Shown piece after piece: positions 52,001 to 59,106 of a stretch of 62,451 nucleotides of DNA; positions within the stretch are counted from its first letter, which is position 1, and every line of letters begins with the position of its first letter. The translations under genes and the position numbers were made by a program. Source of the stretch: Hungateiclostridiaceae bacterium UBA1305 (GTDB lineage Bacteria > Bacillota > Clostridia > Acetivibrionales > DTU013); the NCBI GenBank assembly GCA_002307275.1, contig DBTX01000040.1, positions 51,889 through 114,339 on the forward strand, written 5' to 3'. A model generated the notes under the pieces. The model did no database searches and was not told where the DNA came from. It saw only the letters and a list, made by a program, of their open reading frames with translations.

Positions 52001-53984
52001 GTTCACCGGTCTGACTATGGCTGCTGAATATGATGTTTATATTGCAGCTGAAGATACGGCTGGCAACATCCAGACAAGTCCGGTCAAACTGCCAATAAAG
52101 ATTGAGCTTAAGTTTGACGGTGTCAGCAAGGATGTTGGGGCCGGCGTCATAACCGGTACCAGTATTTATATGGAATACAGCCTGGACTCGTTGAATCTGG
52201 ACGATTCGGTCAACAAGGTGGAGGGCACATGGAAGAGCTGTACAGCCGGAAGTACTGCAGTGACGTTTACAGCCGGGCAGGTATGGGTCAGAGAAGTATC
52301 CGACCATGATAACATATACCGGGTTGGAGATGCGATAGCACCCGCAGCGGAAGCGCCGATACTGAACCAGGACATAAAATACAATGATGTTGATAACACA
52401 ATTATGAAGAATAATGGTTCAGTACTGGATAGCACGTTTGAATACAGAATAGGCACCGGTTCATGGGTGTCGGGTGAAATTTCCGGAGACTTCAGCGGTA
52501 CAAAAACTGTTTGGGTAAGATATAAAGGAACGAAAACAGCGCTACCCAGTCTGGCAACAGGCATCTACTTTACAGAGAACCTTGATTTGACGAAGGTGAG
52601 TGTAAATGTAGCAAACGGGAAAATACTCAATACAGCCGATACCATGCAATACAGCTTTACGTCCACAAACGGAACGGATGGAACATGGTTTGCCTGCACA
52701 GCGGGAAGCACGGATGTCACATTTGTTGCCGGTAAAGTGTATGTCAGAGCTGCCGCTCAGCCTGACGCCTCCTATCTTGCAGCTGTTGTAAAGCTTGCCA
52801 AGTCTCCCGACTTATCGGGGATTTCCTATAACATCGGTGCCGGCACGATTACCGGAACCCAGGATGATGCCCAGTATAGAATAGACGGCGGCAATTGGAC
52901 CAATGTGACGGTTGGCGGTACTACAACCAATATAGCGTTTGCAGAAGGACAGATCGAACTGCGAACCGGCGCAAGCGTTACACTGCTTCCGTCCGGACCG
53001 GTTTCACTCGGAACGGTAGCCGAGCCTGCCGCAGCACCCACCGTCGGCACACCCGGGGCTATCGGAATTGATGTGGAATATGATAACGATCAAAACACGT
53101 TGACCACGCCGGGAGGTATTATCCTTGGCAAGGATTACGAATACAGGATTAACGGAGGCCTTTGGGTCCTGGGCGATGTAGTGGGTGATTTCAAGGGTAC
53201 TAAGACCGTGCAGGTCAGGAAGAAGGGTACAGCCTCCAAATTGCCGAGTCTCAGTGCGACCGTTATATTTACTGCCAATACGCTTAGTATAGATGCGGTG
53301 GATTCCGGTTCAAATATAGGACTTGGAACAGGAGATAAGATCGTTATTACCTTTGAAGAGGCAACGAATACGCCGACAGTATCCGCAATTAATTTGAGCG
53401 ACTGGTTCCAGATCAGTAATGGACACAGCTGGGGATCCGGCCTGAAGGAGGAGGATATTGCCTGGAATACCTCAGGAACTGCTCTGACGGTTACGCTGAG
53501 CACTACGTCAGGAATTACTATTGTACCAGGGGATACTGTTACCGTATCCTCTGCCGCAGCAATAAAAAACAAGGCTGGAACCTCACCTGCGAGTACTGCT
53601 TCCGGTGAGGCTGCCGGTTCTTACAGCAGTATAAAAGCTGTTGCCTATAATTCCGCAAGCCAGGCCGGACAATTGGAGGTTGGTGACAAGATTGTTATCA
53701 CCTTTACGGAAGATACGAATAAGCCTGAAATAACCGCGGCTAATCTGGATACCTGGTTTAGGGCAGATAACGGGCATGACATGCATTTCTGGGGTACGGG
53801 TTCCACCTTCGCAACCTGCAAATGGACCTCCGGAAATGTCCTGACAATCACTTTCAGTGATGTAACCGGTTCGACGATTGTGCCGGGGGATACCATTACC
53901 TTACTTTTGGGAGCCGGTATTACAAGTGAATCCGATCTTTCCAAAATGTGTACGGCAGTATGCACTATAACGGGGAAATTTTAA
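43035..53984 (+). CDS. Giant SLH surface protein with 13 tandem repeats (3649 aa)
   Basis: One uninterrupted frame for a secreted protein of roughly 380 kDa. Order: signal peptide (LIKVITAVLILANLQFLWMP); three SLH-like units, about 35-200; a beta-strand-rich region, about 215-490; an Ig-like BIG2 unit (ELIEGQTSTLAITKSPSSSE), about 530-615; 13 repeats of about 106 residues from about 734 to 2136, each with NYSxPVxG...GTT, then WxxKVQD, then AGQHLxLLATDxxGKxKAYA and QIK; four Ig-like repeats of about 125-140 residues (2137-2663) marked by DIVTGGKTIIVTL; a further Ig-like unit; two units beginning TGYP; beta repeats with EYRI and KGTKTxxVRxKGT; and two C-terminal GDKIVITF units. No catalytic domain was seen. 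It is probably a structural S-layer or adhesive protein. Confidence 0.92.
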   Translation: MNSRLIKVITAVLILANLQFLWMPVYSKAADAVTGDVQTILKSWVSQGFVGGQSDIVLKPNDKMKRIEFYTLMNKIFKYTGKSDIHFTDVVKASWYEAEIQKAVAAGYLKDNTKAALQPFQPIGRLELAACLSYIFKLEPGNETALNSITDIGSLSDENRDVVCSVINKGCMSASADGRFAPWSGITHMDSARSINSLLANIINKQGTYKGDYKNDLVINATGVVVSNSVIRGDLLLTEGIGDGYVTLVNVTVTGRMIVKGGGANSIIVQDSAVNGGLVVDKKGSPVRVAAVGNTSIAETTACPGAILEERNLTGRGFEKIETEENGTTGKEIILTGAFTSVGMNTPDNVLQINGTISNLEAGEGSSNARIVLKSGTIGEFNIKGDSVGLEFTGGLVKLLKIADSANSAKVTLDGTPLITQMDVSSGVYMNLKSGTISRLNMLEGSSGSVIQNGDSADVELLYAYAGLTVNGEGTIDEVHINSSNVTIEHEPDEVHVADGIIANIGGSDWNTADEDSAVTLTYDTSETLELIEGQTSTLAITKSPSSSELSFSTGNPAIATVSTAGAVTGVSEGSTSIYVTGTHKGYEPGSTKVAVKVLSKYTTLPGTITVSPTVEATGTVCDVILTYTSSTEMDSGNVIFMMPAGFTPSDDDTVQKQSSAVTSINESSISVAGQKVTVSDLDMAAGDSIVLTLVQRTMPASGSYTFTARADADGSGTMLTGKDVTVVLTISGVETLIQGKHYTKPEAGPEPGSTTISDLQFQSIPNAALWKIIVQDGAISDTLKKAGTSAPAGAEDYSEGDSIAINAGQHLILLLTNSSGVILAYADITVSGDQISAGALDEDNYSTPVPGENGGTVRITSLSATGISAATNWKIKVQDESLKTTMHVDDKLEGAVSYTAGDDIQADAGQHIILLATDAEGKTKAYADITVTSSMIRASARELTDSDNCCHTPASGADIGTVMIDYLQSASTLMTAQENIGAMKWMFAVQDEALGYAPALDSTMTAARDYTIGQAITVTAGQHLILLATDDSGAIKAYRDFTISDSQIKPQEAILLTPENSAYTVVKGSASGTVKLTGLSVDTKKISGAVQWMIKVQDTALTGAPAKGRVISGTIVYKNTNISVSAGQHLILLATDADGKVKAYADIEITEDMVKAAAAETLIEGTNYSSLSDGTNAGTTKIDTLLKGGYDAVSWWYIVGNDAFAVPTVADTPETYITDNYSTSYSAIQYTAGDNIDVAEGQHILLLAVNAGGFVVAYADISKLQIKGDSAPELTLSEGSTAGNYTVPVKGLGAGTSRIMKLSFDGISGATGWKIKVQDTALSTPELNNTLQNSKTYTQEQDISIGAEQYIVLVAVNSSGMIKAYANIQVHEDQISPAEAPELERDQNYSLPVKGTVQGTTRILILLDTTYVTSGGIWMYKVFSDTPADLTVESKADSTYTIYDNTADPNIPVKAYQWLQLVRVSSDYTVKAYVNLQIGPDQIKGSSAQELVEGTIYNYSKPVAGTTPGTTCITTLSAFGVQDDVTKWSYKVQDTAMEAPDYNSTKLGFTSYSANGNISISAGQYIVLLATDNNGKIKGYANILVDSSQIKPAWAKLLEISLNYSKPEAGSVTGTTMISFLQDKAIVTSGGAWMIKVQDKAFDQPAVEDKADGFTAYTAGDNINITLNQHLILVRVNSNMQIKGYVDLQIKDSAQIKASGADTLVKGVNYWGPVAGTAPGTTQFTELEIFGYPDITQWWATATNVDTSAPDYNSLVSVYNNVKRCYESTNIAVSSGQDYLLLFGTESGGRIKAYASIPLEAGQVTSQAAMNLALYPNKYYSIPIPGSNMGTTQIKLINEDLTGTGVWQYMIQDGAFAIPLLDSKATAASAFTAKTDMPATGTVKAGQHLLLLAVDTEGRIKAYEDITLKSDQIKAIGAVKLEMGTADTSNFSEPEPGITGGTTTITTLQAFGITGATKWQVLVQDTALSSAPALDSRMSGAVFYTKGSDITAAVGKYLVLLATDDAGNIKGYSDILLESRHVKSAAGSIPEGYYTTPSPGNAVGTTEITTLGAVSALADDSTTSLGAIQWRIVVRGSSIGSILKDTVITEAKEYPAGDDIAIADGQYLVLLATDGSGKVKAYKEFTIVKSQIRGVTVDIAGTVVSPAAAESDIVTGGRTLVIKLQYAKWISDIASGQTSREALFGSFTAASDATEWSKAITAMKAEGTGCIVRTSDDTVTITMPEISTYNIASNQTVTLTVPASLLVGSPEIIASASFTIAASVGATISGTTVSSATGEADIAAGGKTIVVTLTSGQWAADIASSEEKRFALFNSFTASVNKDEWDNKVIAALISKANADTAPSTIVRNSSSKITITLPKADGYDIHENETVSLTIPKEKGLITGAASDTKASPDIKIYCRMSADITGSAVESDLDEADIVTGGKTIIVTLSDAKWASDLKTDSTKRNALFSGFTTATETTEWAKVINALKTDGAQAISMNAELTEVKITLPTISGYNIASDQTVTLSIPASVVSGAAAVIAAAPEIKIAAVQSAAITGTAATSSPKETDIVAGGKTIIITLSSCQWAADVVTNATKREALINSFTSTTDSDEWKKVTAAIVSKTGSVVRSTNYQATITLPAVAGYNISEDQTVNLAITTSSALLADTSVSIALPSAFTVANTPPAAATVSSVTATTANGTYKAGDTIHIIVTFNNTVDVDTTGGIPELQLETGTTDRYAVYTSGSGLNVLMFDYAVQAGDTASKLEYKATSALTLNSGTIRNTGTSVSATLTLPTLNTANSLGGSKTIVIDTTAPVYTTGYPKIKSTTETSTDVLVKAGEGGSAYYVVLAQGAAAPTSQQTAEGKSADGTTAGAITAGSISISANAESTLSIGNLTAKTSYDIYVVCKDAVGNLQAAPTKVSAVTTDTTPPEFISGYPQEGTIADTTAEIKVRINENGTVYIVLLPAGSATPSAVQVKAGKNAAGTAVALNLKASLALEADTVSLYKFTGLTMAAEYDVYIAAEDTAGNIQTSPVKLPIKIELKFDGVSKDVGAGVITGTSIYMEYSLDSLNLDDSVNKVEGTWKSCTAGSTAVTFTAGQVWVREVSDHDNIYRVGDAIAPAAEAPILNQDIKYNDVDNTIMKNNGSVLDSTFEYRIGTGSWVSGEISGDFSGTKTVWVRYKGTKTALPSLATGIYFTENLDLTKVSVNVANGKILNTADTMQYSFTSTNGTDGTWFACTAGSTDVTFVAGKVYVRAAAQPDASYLAAVVKLAKSPDLSGISYNIGAGTITGTQDDAQYRIDGGNWTNVTVGGTTTNIAFAEGQIELRTGASVTLLPSGPVSLGTVAEPAAAPTVGTPGAIGIDVEYDNDQNTLTTPGGIILGKDYEYRINGGLWVLGDVVGDFKGTKTVQVRKKGTASKLPSLSATVIFTANTLSIDAVDSGSNIGLGTGDKIVITFEEATNTPTVSAINLSDWFQISNGHSWGSGLKEEDIAWNTSGTALTVTLSTTSGITIVPGDTVTVSSAAAIKNKAGTSPASTASGEAAGSYSSIKAVAYNSASQAGQLEVGDKIVITFTEDTNKPEITAANLDTWFRADNGHDMHFWGTGSTFATCKWTSGNVLTITFSDVTGSTIVPGDTITLLLGAGITSESDLSKMCTAVCTITGKF
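45235..49440 (+). repeat. Thirteen tandem copies of a ~320-bp coding repeat
   Basis: Copies start near 45235, 45553, 45859, 46198, 46516, 46852, 47180, 47503, 47823, 48140, 48466, 48793 and 49118. They are clear at protein level (WxxKVQDtAL, GQHLxLLATD, KAYADI) but have diverged at DNA level, so they are old and not a recent amplification. Copies 7 and 10 are the most divergent in the WxxKVQD segment; copies 7 and 9 replace LLATD by LVRV. Confidence 0.85.
49441..51025 (+). repeat. Four Ig-like coding repeats with a DIxxGGKT signature
   Basis: Units begin near 49444, 49834, 50250 and 50640. Each reads approximately: I-x-G-T/S-x-V ... E-x-D-I-V-x-G-G-K-T-I-I-V-T-L, then W-A-x-D-I, then R-x-A-L-F-x-S-F-T, and ends in a Y-N-I-x-x-x-Q-T-V-x-L segment. 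They follow directly on the 13-copy array and belong to the same gene. Confidence 0.8.
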
Positions 53985-54033
53985 TCACCCGTTTCCATCA
54001 CAGGCACTTCAATTACGAAAAACGAATTAGTGG

Positions 54034-54070
54034 AAGCCCTTTCCCTGCTTTAATTGGGAAAGGGCTTTTT
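54034..54070 (+). terminator. Terminator after the giant gene
   Basis: AAGCCCTTTCCC (54034-54045) pairs perfectly over 12 bp with GGGAAAGGGCTT (54056-54067) and runs into TTTTT. It splits the surface locus into two transcription units. A weak promoter candidate, TTTACA-16-TAATAG, lies downstream at 54093-54120. Confidence 0.92.
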
Positions 54071-54172
54071 GCTTATAACATATTAAGCCGGCTTTACATT
54101 TTGACGATATAAAATAATAGTACTGTAGCCTTTTAGGCATATGCGGGCTCTTACAACATTGGAGGATTGCAA

Positions 54173-57100
54173 ATGAAAAAAATAAGAAAACTGCTTTCAA
54201 TCATTTTGATTGCGTCCATACTATATAGCCTCTTCTCAGGCCTGTTTACCGTATCCTATGCCGCTGCGGAAGCCATCAGCATTTCCGTTGCAAGCTATAG
54301 TTCCGGCACATTAACTATTTCATGGGATGCGGCACCGTCCGGTACGAGTGAGGTTTTGCTCTTCTATCATACTCCGAATGTGGATAATCCGACATATGCC
54401 GAAGAACATAGTGAAACAATACCGCTTGGTACAAATAGTGCCACGATAACGGGACTGAAGAATGATTACATTTATGATATAGATGTTCAGATGAGAAGCA
54501 GCTCAAGTACCACTATAGGAGAAGGATTCCTTTATTTTCTGCCCGGAATTACATTTACATCGACCATCGTAAAAGAAAACATCTCCGATACGGAACCATA
54601 TGATCCGGAGTATGATTCGAATGGAGGCCGTGAAATCGGTACGAAACCGCAATTGCAGCTTCAGTGGAATATTCCCAGAGTATACGGCAGTAGCACGACC
54701 TTTGAATTGGCAACCGATGCGTATGCCTTTATGGCAACAACGATTAATAATGTTTATAATGGCGGCATAGGAATATCAGCACTTGACTTTATCATCAATA
54801 TCTCGACAAAAGTTTCCGATATGTCATTATGCAACTCCGTTATAATTAGCGGGGGACAGGCTTATGTATCAGGTTATGAAAGCAATAAACAAAATGTAAG
54901 CACCAGCGATGATGTTATGAGCATTTATCTTCTCGGGAAAGCATCCGCAGATGACGATATGCCTTCTACAACAACAGGAGTTCTGGCGCATGAAGATATT
55001 CTCCCCGGTACGGTCTATTATATGACGATCCAGTCTGTTTTTACGGGCTATACGGATGCCGTTACAACCTATAACTCAGCTACGGCACTGGAGGGAAAAC
55101 CATATACCTACACTCCCATCCGTTTTCAGCTGTCAAAAGACGATGAAGATAATCTGTATGTGAAGGTATACACGGTTAATAACGGTAGTCTGTCGCTTCC
55201 GGACCTTTACTACGAAGTGCAGACAAATACGGTCGATTCGCAGAACGGGTGGGTGACTAAAGCTAAAATCGACCCGGATTATTTCAGGGATTCAAATGGG
55301 GACAATCTTGAATTCGGCATTATTCCCATAACCGGAATCAGTGCAAATAATAATATTTATTATAGAATCGTTGCGTCATCAAGCAGTACCGATACCATCA
55401 AATCGCAGAACCTTCCCTATAGAATGGCGCTGGATAAGTCACGCCCGCCTGTTCCGAAGGATATTACGATTATAAGCAAAACGCTTGTTACGGGAACTGA
55501 CGGTCAAAAGTCATCCAATGTAACCATATCATGGGACAAACCTTCAAACTGGGATGAAATCCAAAGCAATACCGATACCGCAAATGATACATATATCTGT
55601 ATTGTGCTGAACATCAGCCAGTCTGAAATCAGCGAGCCGCTGCAATTCGGCGGAGATGACGGAAATATATACAAATTTCCCGCAACATACAGGCTGGTCA
55701 GGTATATTAACGCAAGATCCTATTGGAATGACACCGGAACAGATCCTTCGCCTGACAGCGACAAAATTGTCGGAAACGGAGACCAGCTTGAATATACTCT
55801 AAAGGGTCTGAAACTTTTCAAGTACACGGGCGATGACGGGACGCTTGTTGATTTTCCGACTTCCCTGCAGCCTGAGGACGGCTACCCCGATTATCTGCTG
55901 CCTAATTTGACCTATTATATGCAGATGTATACGACAAAGGGAGTGCCGGGATCGGAAACCAGTTCATCGGAAAGGTCTGTAACGGTCAGCTTTACCACTC
56001 TTTCATCAACACAGAAGGATGTGCCTCTGCCCGACAACTTCATGCTTATGCCGACAAACGGCAATACCTGTACAACGTCAGGCGGAATAATAATAAATAC
56101 TATCAGATTGCAGTTTGACATGATAGATACGGATAATATATGGGCGGATTATGACTCCTCTCCGTCGACAACAGCCGGCAATATACTGGTATATGACCTT
56201 TACATGAGCACGAATCCCGAATCGGTTACAAATTCCGCCGCGGCGGGCTTTGTCAGGATCGGCTCCACGGATCCTGATCTGGATGGTGAAAACAACGTGG
56301 ATTTCGGCTATGTTGTGGGTGATAAGTACGATTATGTTGTTACGACAATCAGTGCATTTACTTTAGACCCTGCCGTTACGGCATTCGGAGACTACCTGAC
56401 ACCAAATACGACCTATTATTTCAAGCTGATAACCAGGCTGGTAATGCCGGATTCGGATCCGGCTGAAATCGATTCGAGTGTATTTACCAGGGTTCTTTCG
56501 GTAACGACGGTCAAGGGAAGCTACCCCGGTACGGAGGGAGAGGTGAAAACGCCTCTTGCGCCTACGGATTTCAAGGTTTCCACAATTGCCGCCAACAGTG
56601 TGGCCTTCGAATGGCCGATGCTGGAGGAGGATGTCAGCTATTCACTTGTGTGTACATCCGTAAGACTTGATATGAACGCAGCGGATGCAACGATAACGGG
56701 AGATGCCCTATATCAGAGCTTCAAGGAGCATTTTGCTTTTTCCGGCCTGGGAATTGCAATCAGTCCGACAGATCTCGAAACCGATATATATCAGCTTGAA
56801 GATGGAATTTTCAGTTATACGGTAAACGAATGGCTGGATCCCAACACCCTTTACTATTTCAGTCTGCGTGCCGAGCGCAGGGACGGAAGCGACACCATAA
56901 AAAGCTCATGGATATCCATTCCGGTAACAACGACACTTCTTGAAGCGCCTGCAAATCTGGAGGCTATCAATGATGCGGAGATCGGGTTCTTCTGGACAGA
57001 TACGGACAATAATACGGCCGAAGACTATACCATTTATTTGAAAGGCCCTTCCGATACGGAGTTCAAGGTTATTTCCAGATCTCAGTGTTCTGTAGTCAGA

Positions 57101-59089
57101 GACAGCAAAACAACCCTCATTGATCAGGAAACAAATTATATTTATTATGGCAGGGTATACAATCTCAAAATCAATACGTCCTACAGTGTTGCTGTTTACA
57201 AAGGAACCGGCTCCGACCTTACGCTGGTTTACCAGGATACCGGTCTCTACACAAAGGATGGGTATCATCAGATCATGGTAAAGTGGAAAGGTGTTACCGG
57301 CTATAGCTATGAGGTAGCGGTCAGGGCAGCCGATGCCGAAGACTATACCACGCTCGATTCCACCGACCTTGAGTCCTATACCGATGTTTACGAAAGCACC
57401 AATCCGTATTATTACGAAGAAACAACTCAAACAAATAAGACGGATTACGGCTATTACTTTGCAAGAATCAAATCCATCCCGGTAACGCTGGCCGACGGAA
57501 GGATAAAGCATCAGGAACTGGAATCAAACACCTCGTATTATGTCAGGGTCAGGGCGGTTAAGTCAGGTATTGAGCTGCCATCCAAGTATACGGAGCCTGT
57601 GCAGACAAGAACGGAGTTCAGCCAGGAGGATTACGATGACGAGGAGGAAGATGAAGATAATGAAAACCTTCTGCTCAACAGGGTAAAAGAGCTGGAGGAA
57701 AAATTATTCTGGCGCATGGACATTAGTAATTCCGGTTCCGATAAGGTTCTTCTCAAGGGCGGCAGAGTAGAGAATGTCATCGAAAACAGCGGGAGCTTTC
57801 CGGTATCCGTCGATATTTCCGGTTATGCAACTTCCGCAGCCTCGGATGTCGTTTACATACCTGAAGGTGTTGCAGACGCATTGCAGAATAACAGCAAGGA
57901 ACTGACCGTTATAACCTCGGGCGCAAGCTTCACGTTTGGCCCCGGAAGCCTCAGTACCGAAAACACAACTCAGGCTGCTTTGGTTGAAGCGGAGGAAGAT
58001 GTAAATGAACTGTTCCTGAAGGCAACCATGTCCCGGGCTGAATATCCGCAGTCAGCTCTGCCGGCGGATACGAAAAGGGTATCGGAGGTCAGTACGTTCG
58101 GCCTTCAGGTCCTGGGCAGCACAACAACAAACGGCGCACTTGAGGCGATGATCCAGGAGGAGCTTTATGATGCCGATACGGGGCTTGTCAGCAAAAAGGC
58201 AACGTCGCTGACGAAGTATTACAGTACCGAAGAAGATGCGGACAGCTCGGAAGTCAGCACATATATTGACGAACTCGTAGATGATATTGAGGTTGAGCTT
58301 TCCGATTATATCTCAACAATAGTGGAAGGCTCAAGCGGCAACACCGGTATCATGATTGAATCTGAAAACATTACAAAACTGGGAGGCTATGTAAACATTA
58401 AGCTTCCCTGCGGTAAAGCTTCAGGCCTGAAACAGCCCTATGCACTATACGGAAGTTCCTCGGAATGGCGCCGTATTACCAAAAGCGTAAGCATAGCTGC
58501 CGACACGGTCGGTTTTTACGCAAATATGCCCGGAAAATTCATGATATTGGTACCGGATGGAAGTGCAGCCGATATTTCGGAGGATTATTGGGCCAGGGAA
58601 AGTATTGAAGCGCTTACGTCAAAATTTGACCTGACAGAGGTATTCACAGGCTTCAACAAGAGCTACAGCCCCGAATCGCCGGTATCGGTGAAGGAAGCGG
58701 TATTGCTTTATGAAAAAATTATGGGAAAAGCCAGCGACAACCTTGGAGAAAGCTTGAAGCAAAAAGCTGCAAGGCTTGGGCTTGGAAGTTATTTAAACAT
58801 AAATACTCCTATGAAAAACGTTACCAGAGAGCAGACGGCCGTATTGCTTGCAAGGCTATATTCGGGAAAATCAGGTACGAATACGGATAAGCTTAATGCA
58901 GGGCGCGTTCCGGATATTCGTGACGAGAACAGCATCAGTGATATGTGTTTCAATTATGTATGTATTGTTGTAGACAAAAGCATTATGACAGTAGACGATA
59001 ATAGAAACTTTTCACCCAAAACATCGGTGACAAGAGCTTCACTAATAGTAGCTGCAGTTAGGCTTCTGAAGCTTGTCGGCGAAATGTGA
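54173..59089 (+). CDS. Secreted fibronectin-like / SLH surface protein (1638 aa)
   Basis: A large cell-surface protein. The ATG at 54173 stands 7 bases after GGAGG and begins a signal peptide (KLLSIILIASILYSLFSGLF, cleavage near AAAEA). About ten fibronectin-like beta units fill residues 35-1140, many ending in NTxYYF or SYYVRVRAV. An acidic linker (EDYDDEEEDEDNENLLLNRV) precedes a region, about 1177-1460, that resembles the end of the next protein. Two to three SLH units close the protein from about 1466 (DYWARESIEALTSKF; REQTAVLLARLYSG; DIRDENSISDMCFNYVCIVV). It has no enzyme motif. The next gene starts 17 bp downstream, probably on the same transcript. Confidence 0.9.
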   Translation: MKKIRKLLSIILIASILYSLFSGLFTVSYAAAEAISISVASYSSGTLTISWDAAPSGTSEVLLFYHTPNVDNPTYAEEHSETIPLGTNSATITGLKNDYIYDIDVQMRSSSSTTIGEGFLYFLPGITFTSTIVKENISDTEPYDPEYDSNGGREIGTKPQLQLQWNIPRVYGSSTTFELATDAYAFMATTINNVYNGGIGISALDFIINISTKVSDMSLCNSVIISGGQAYVSGYESNKQNVSTSDDVMSIYLLGKASADDDMPSTTTGVLAHEDILPGTVYYMTIQSVFTGYTDAVTTYNSATALEGKPYTYTPIRFQLSKDDEDNLYVKVYTVNNGSLSLPDLYYEVQTNTVDSQNGWVTKAKIDPDYFRDSNGDNLEFGIIPITGISANNNIYYRIVASSSSTDTIKSQNLPYRMALDKSRPPVPKDITIISKTLVTGTDGQKSSNVTISWDKPSNWDEIQSNTDTANDTYICIVLNISQSEISEPLQFGGDDGNIYKFPATYRLVRYINARSYWNDTGTDPSPDSDKIVGNGDQLEYTLKGLKLFKYTGDDGTLVDFPTSLQPEDGYPDYLLPNLTYYMQMYTTKGVPGSETSSSERSVTVSFTTLSSTQKDVPLPDNFMLMPTNGNTCTTSGGIIINTIRLQFDMIDTDNIWADYDSSPSTTAGNILVYDLYMSTNPESVTNSAAAGFVRIGSTDPDLDGENNVDFGYVVGDKYDYVVTTISAFTLDPAVTAFGDYLTPNTTYYFKLITRLVMPDSDPAEIDSSVFTRVLSVTTVKGSYPGTEGEVKTPLAPTDFKVSTIAANSVAFEWPMLEEDVSYSLVCTSVRLDMNAADATITGDALYQSFKEHFAFSGLGIAISPTDLETDIYQLEDGIFSYTVNEWLDPNTLYYFSLRAERRDGSDTIKSSWISIPVTTTLLEAPANLEAINDAEIGFFWTDTDNNTAEDYTIYLKGPSDTEFKVISRSQCSVVRDSKTTLIDQETNYIYYGRVYNLKINTSYSVAVYKGTGSDLTLVYQDTGLYTKDGYHQIMVKWKGVTGYSYEVAVRAADAEDYTTLDSTDLESYTDVYESTNPYYYEETTQTNKTDYGYYFARIKSIPVTLADGRIKHQELESNTSYYVRVRAVKSGIELPSKYTEPVQTRTEFSQEDYDDEEEDEDNENLLLNRVKELEEKLFWRMDISNSGSDKVLLKGGRVENVIENSGSFPVSVDISGYATSAASDVVYIPEGVADALQNNSKELTVITSGASFTFGPGSLSTENTTQAALVEAEEDVNELFLKATMSRAEYPQSALPADTKRVSEVSTFGLQVLGSTTTNGALEAMIQEELYDADTGLVSKKATSLTKYYSTEEDADSSEVSTYIDELVDDIEVELSDYISTIVEGSSGNTGIMIESENITKLGGYVNIKLPCGKASGLKQPYALYGSSSEWRRITKSVSIAADTVGFYANMPGKFMILVPDGSAADISEDYWARESIEALTSKFDLTEVFTGFNKSYSPESPVSVKEAVLLYEKIMGKASDNLGESLKQKAARLGLGSYLNINTPMKNVTREQTAVLLARLYSGKSGTNTDKLNAGRVPDIRDENSISDMCFNYVCIVVDKSIMTVDDNRNFSPKTSVTRASLIVAAVRLLKLVGEM

Positions 59090-59106
59090 TCCGAAGAGGG
59101 ATGGTT

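Noticed and set aside
43841..53965. Several minus-strand open frames of 100-280 codons inside the giant surface gene, rich in Ser, Cys or Ala.
   Set aside because: They are shadows of the repetitive coding strand, which is a continuous frame with signal peptide and clear domains.
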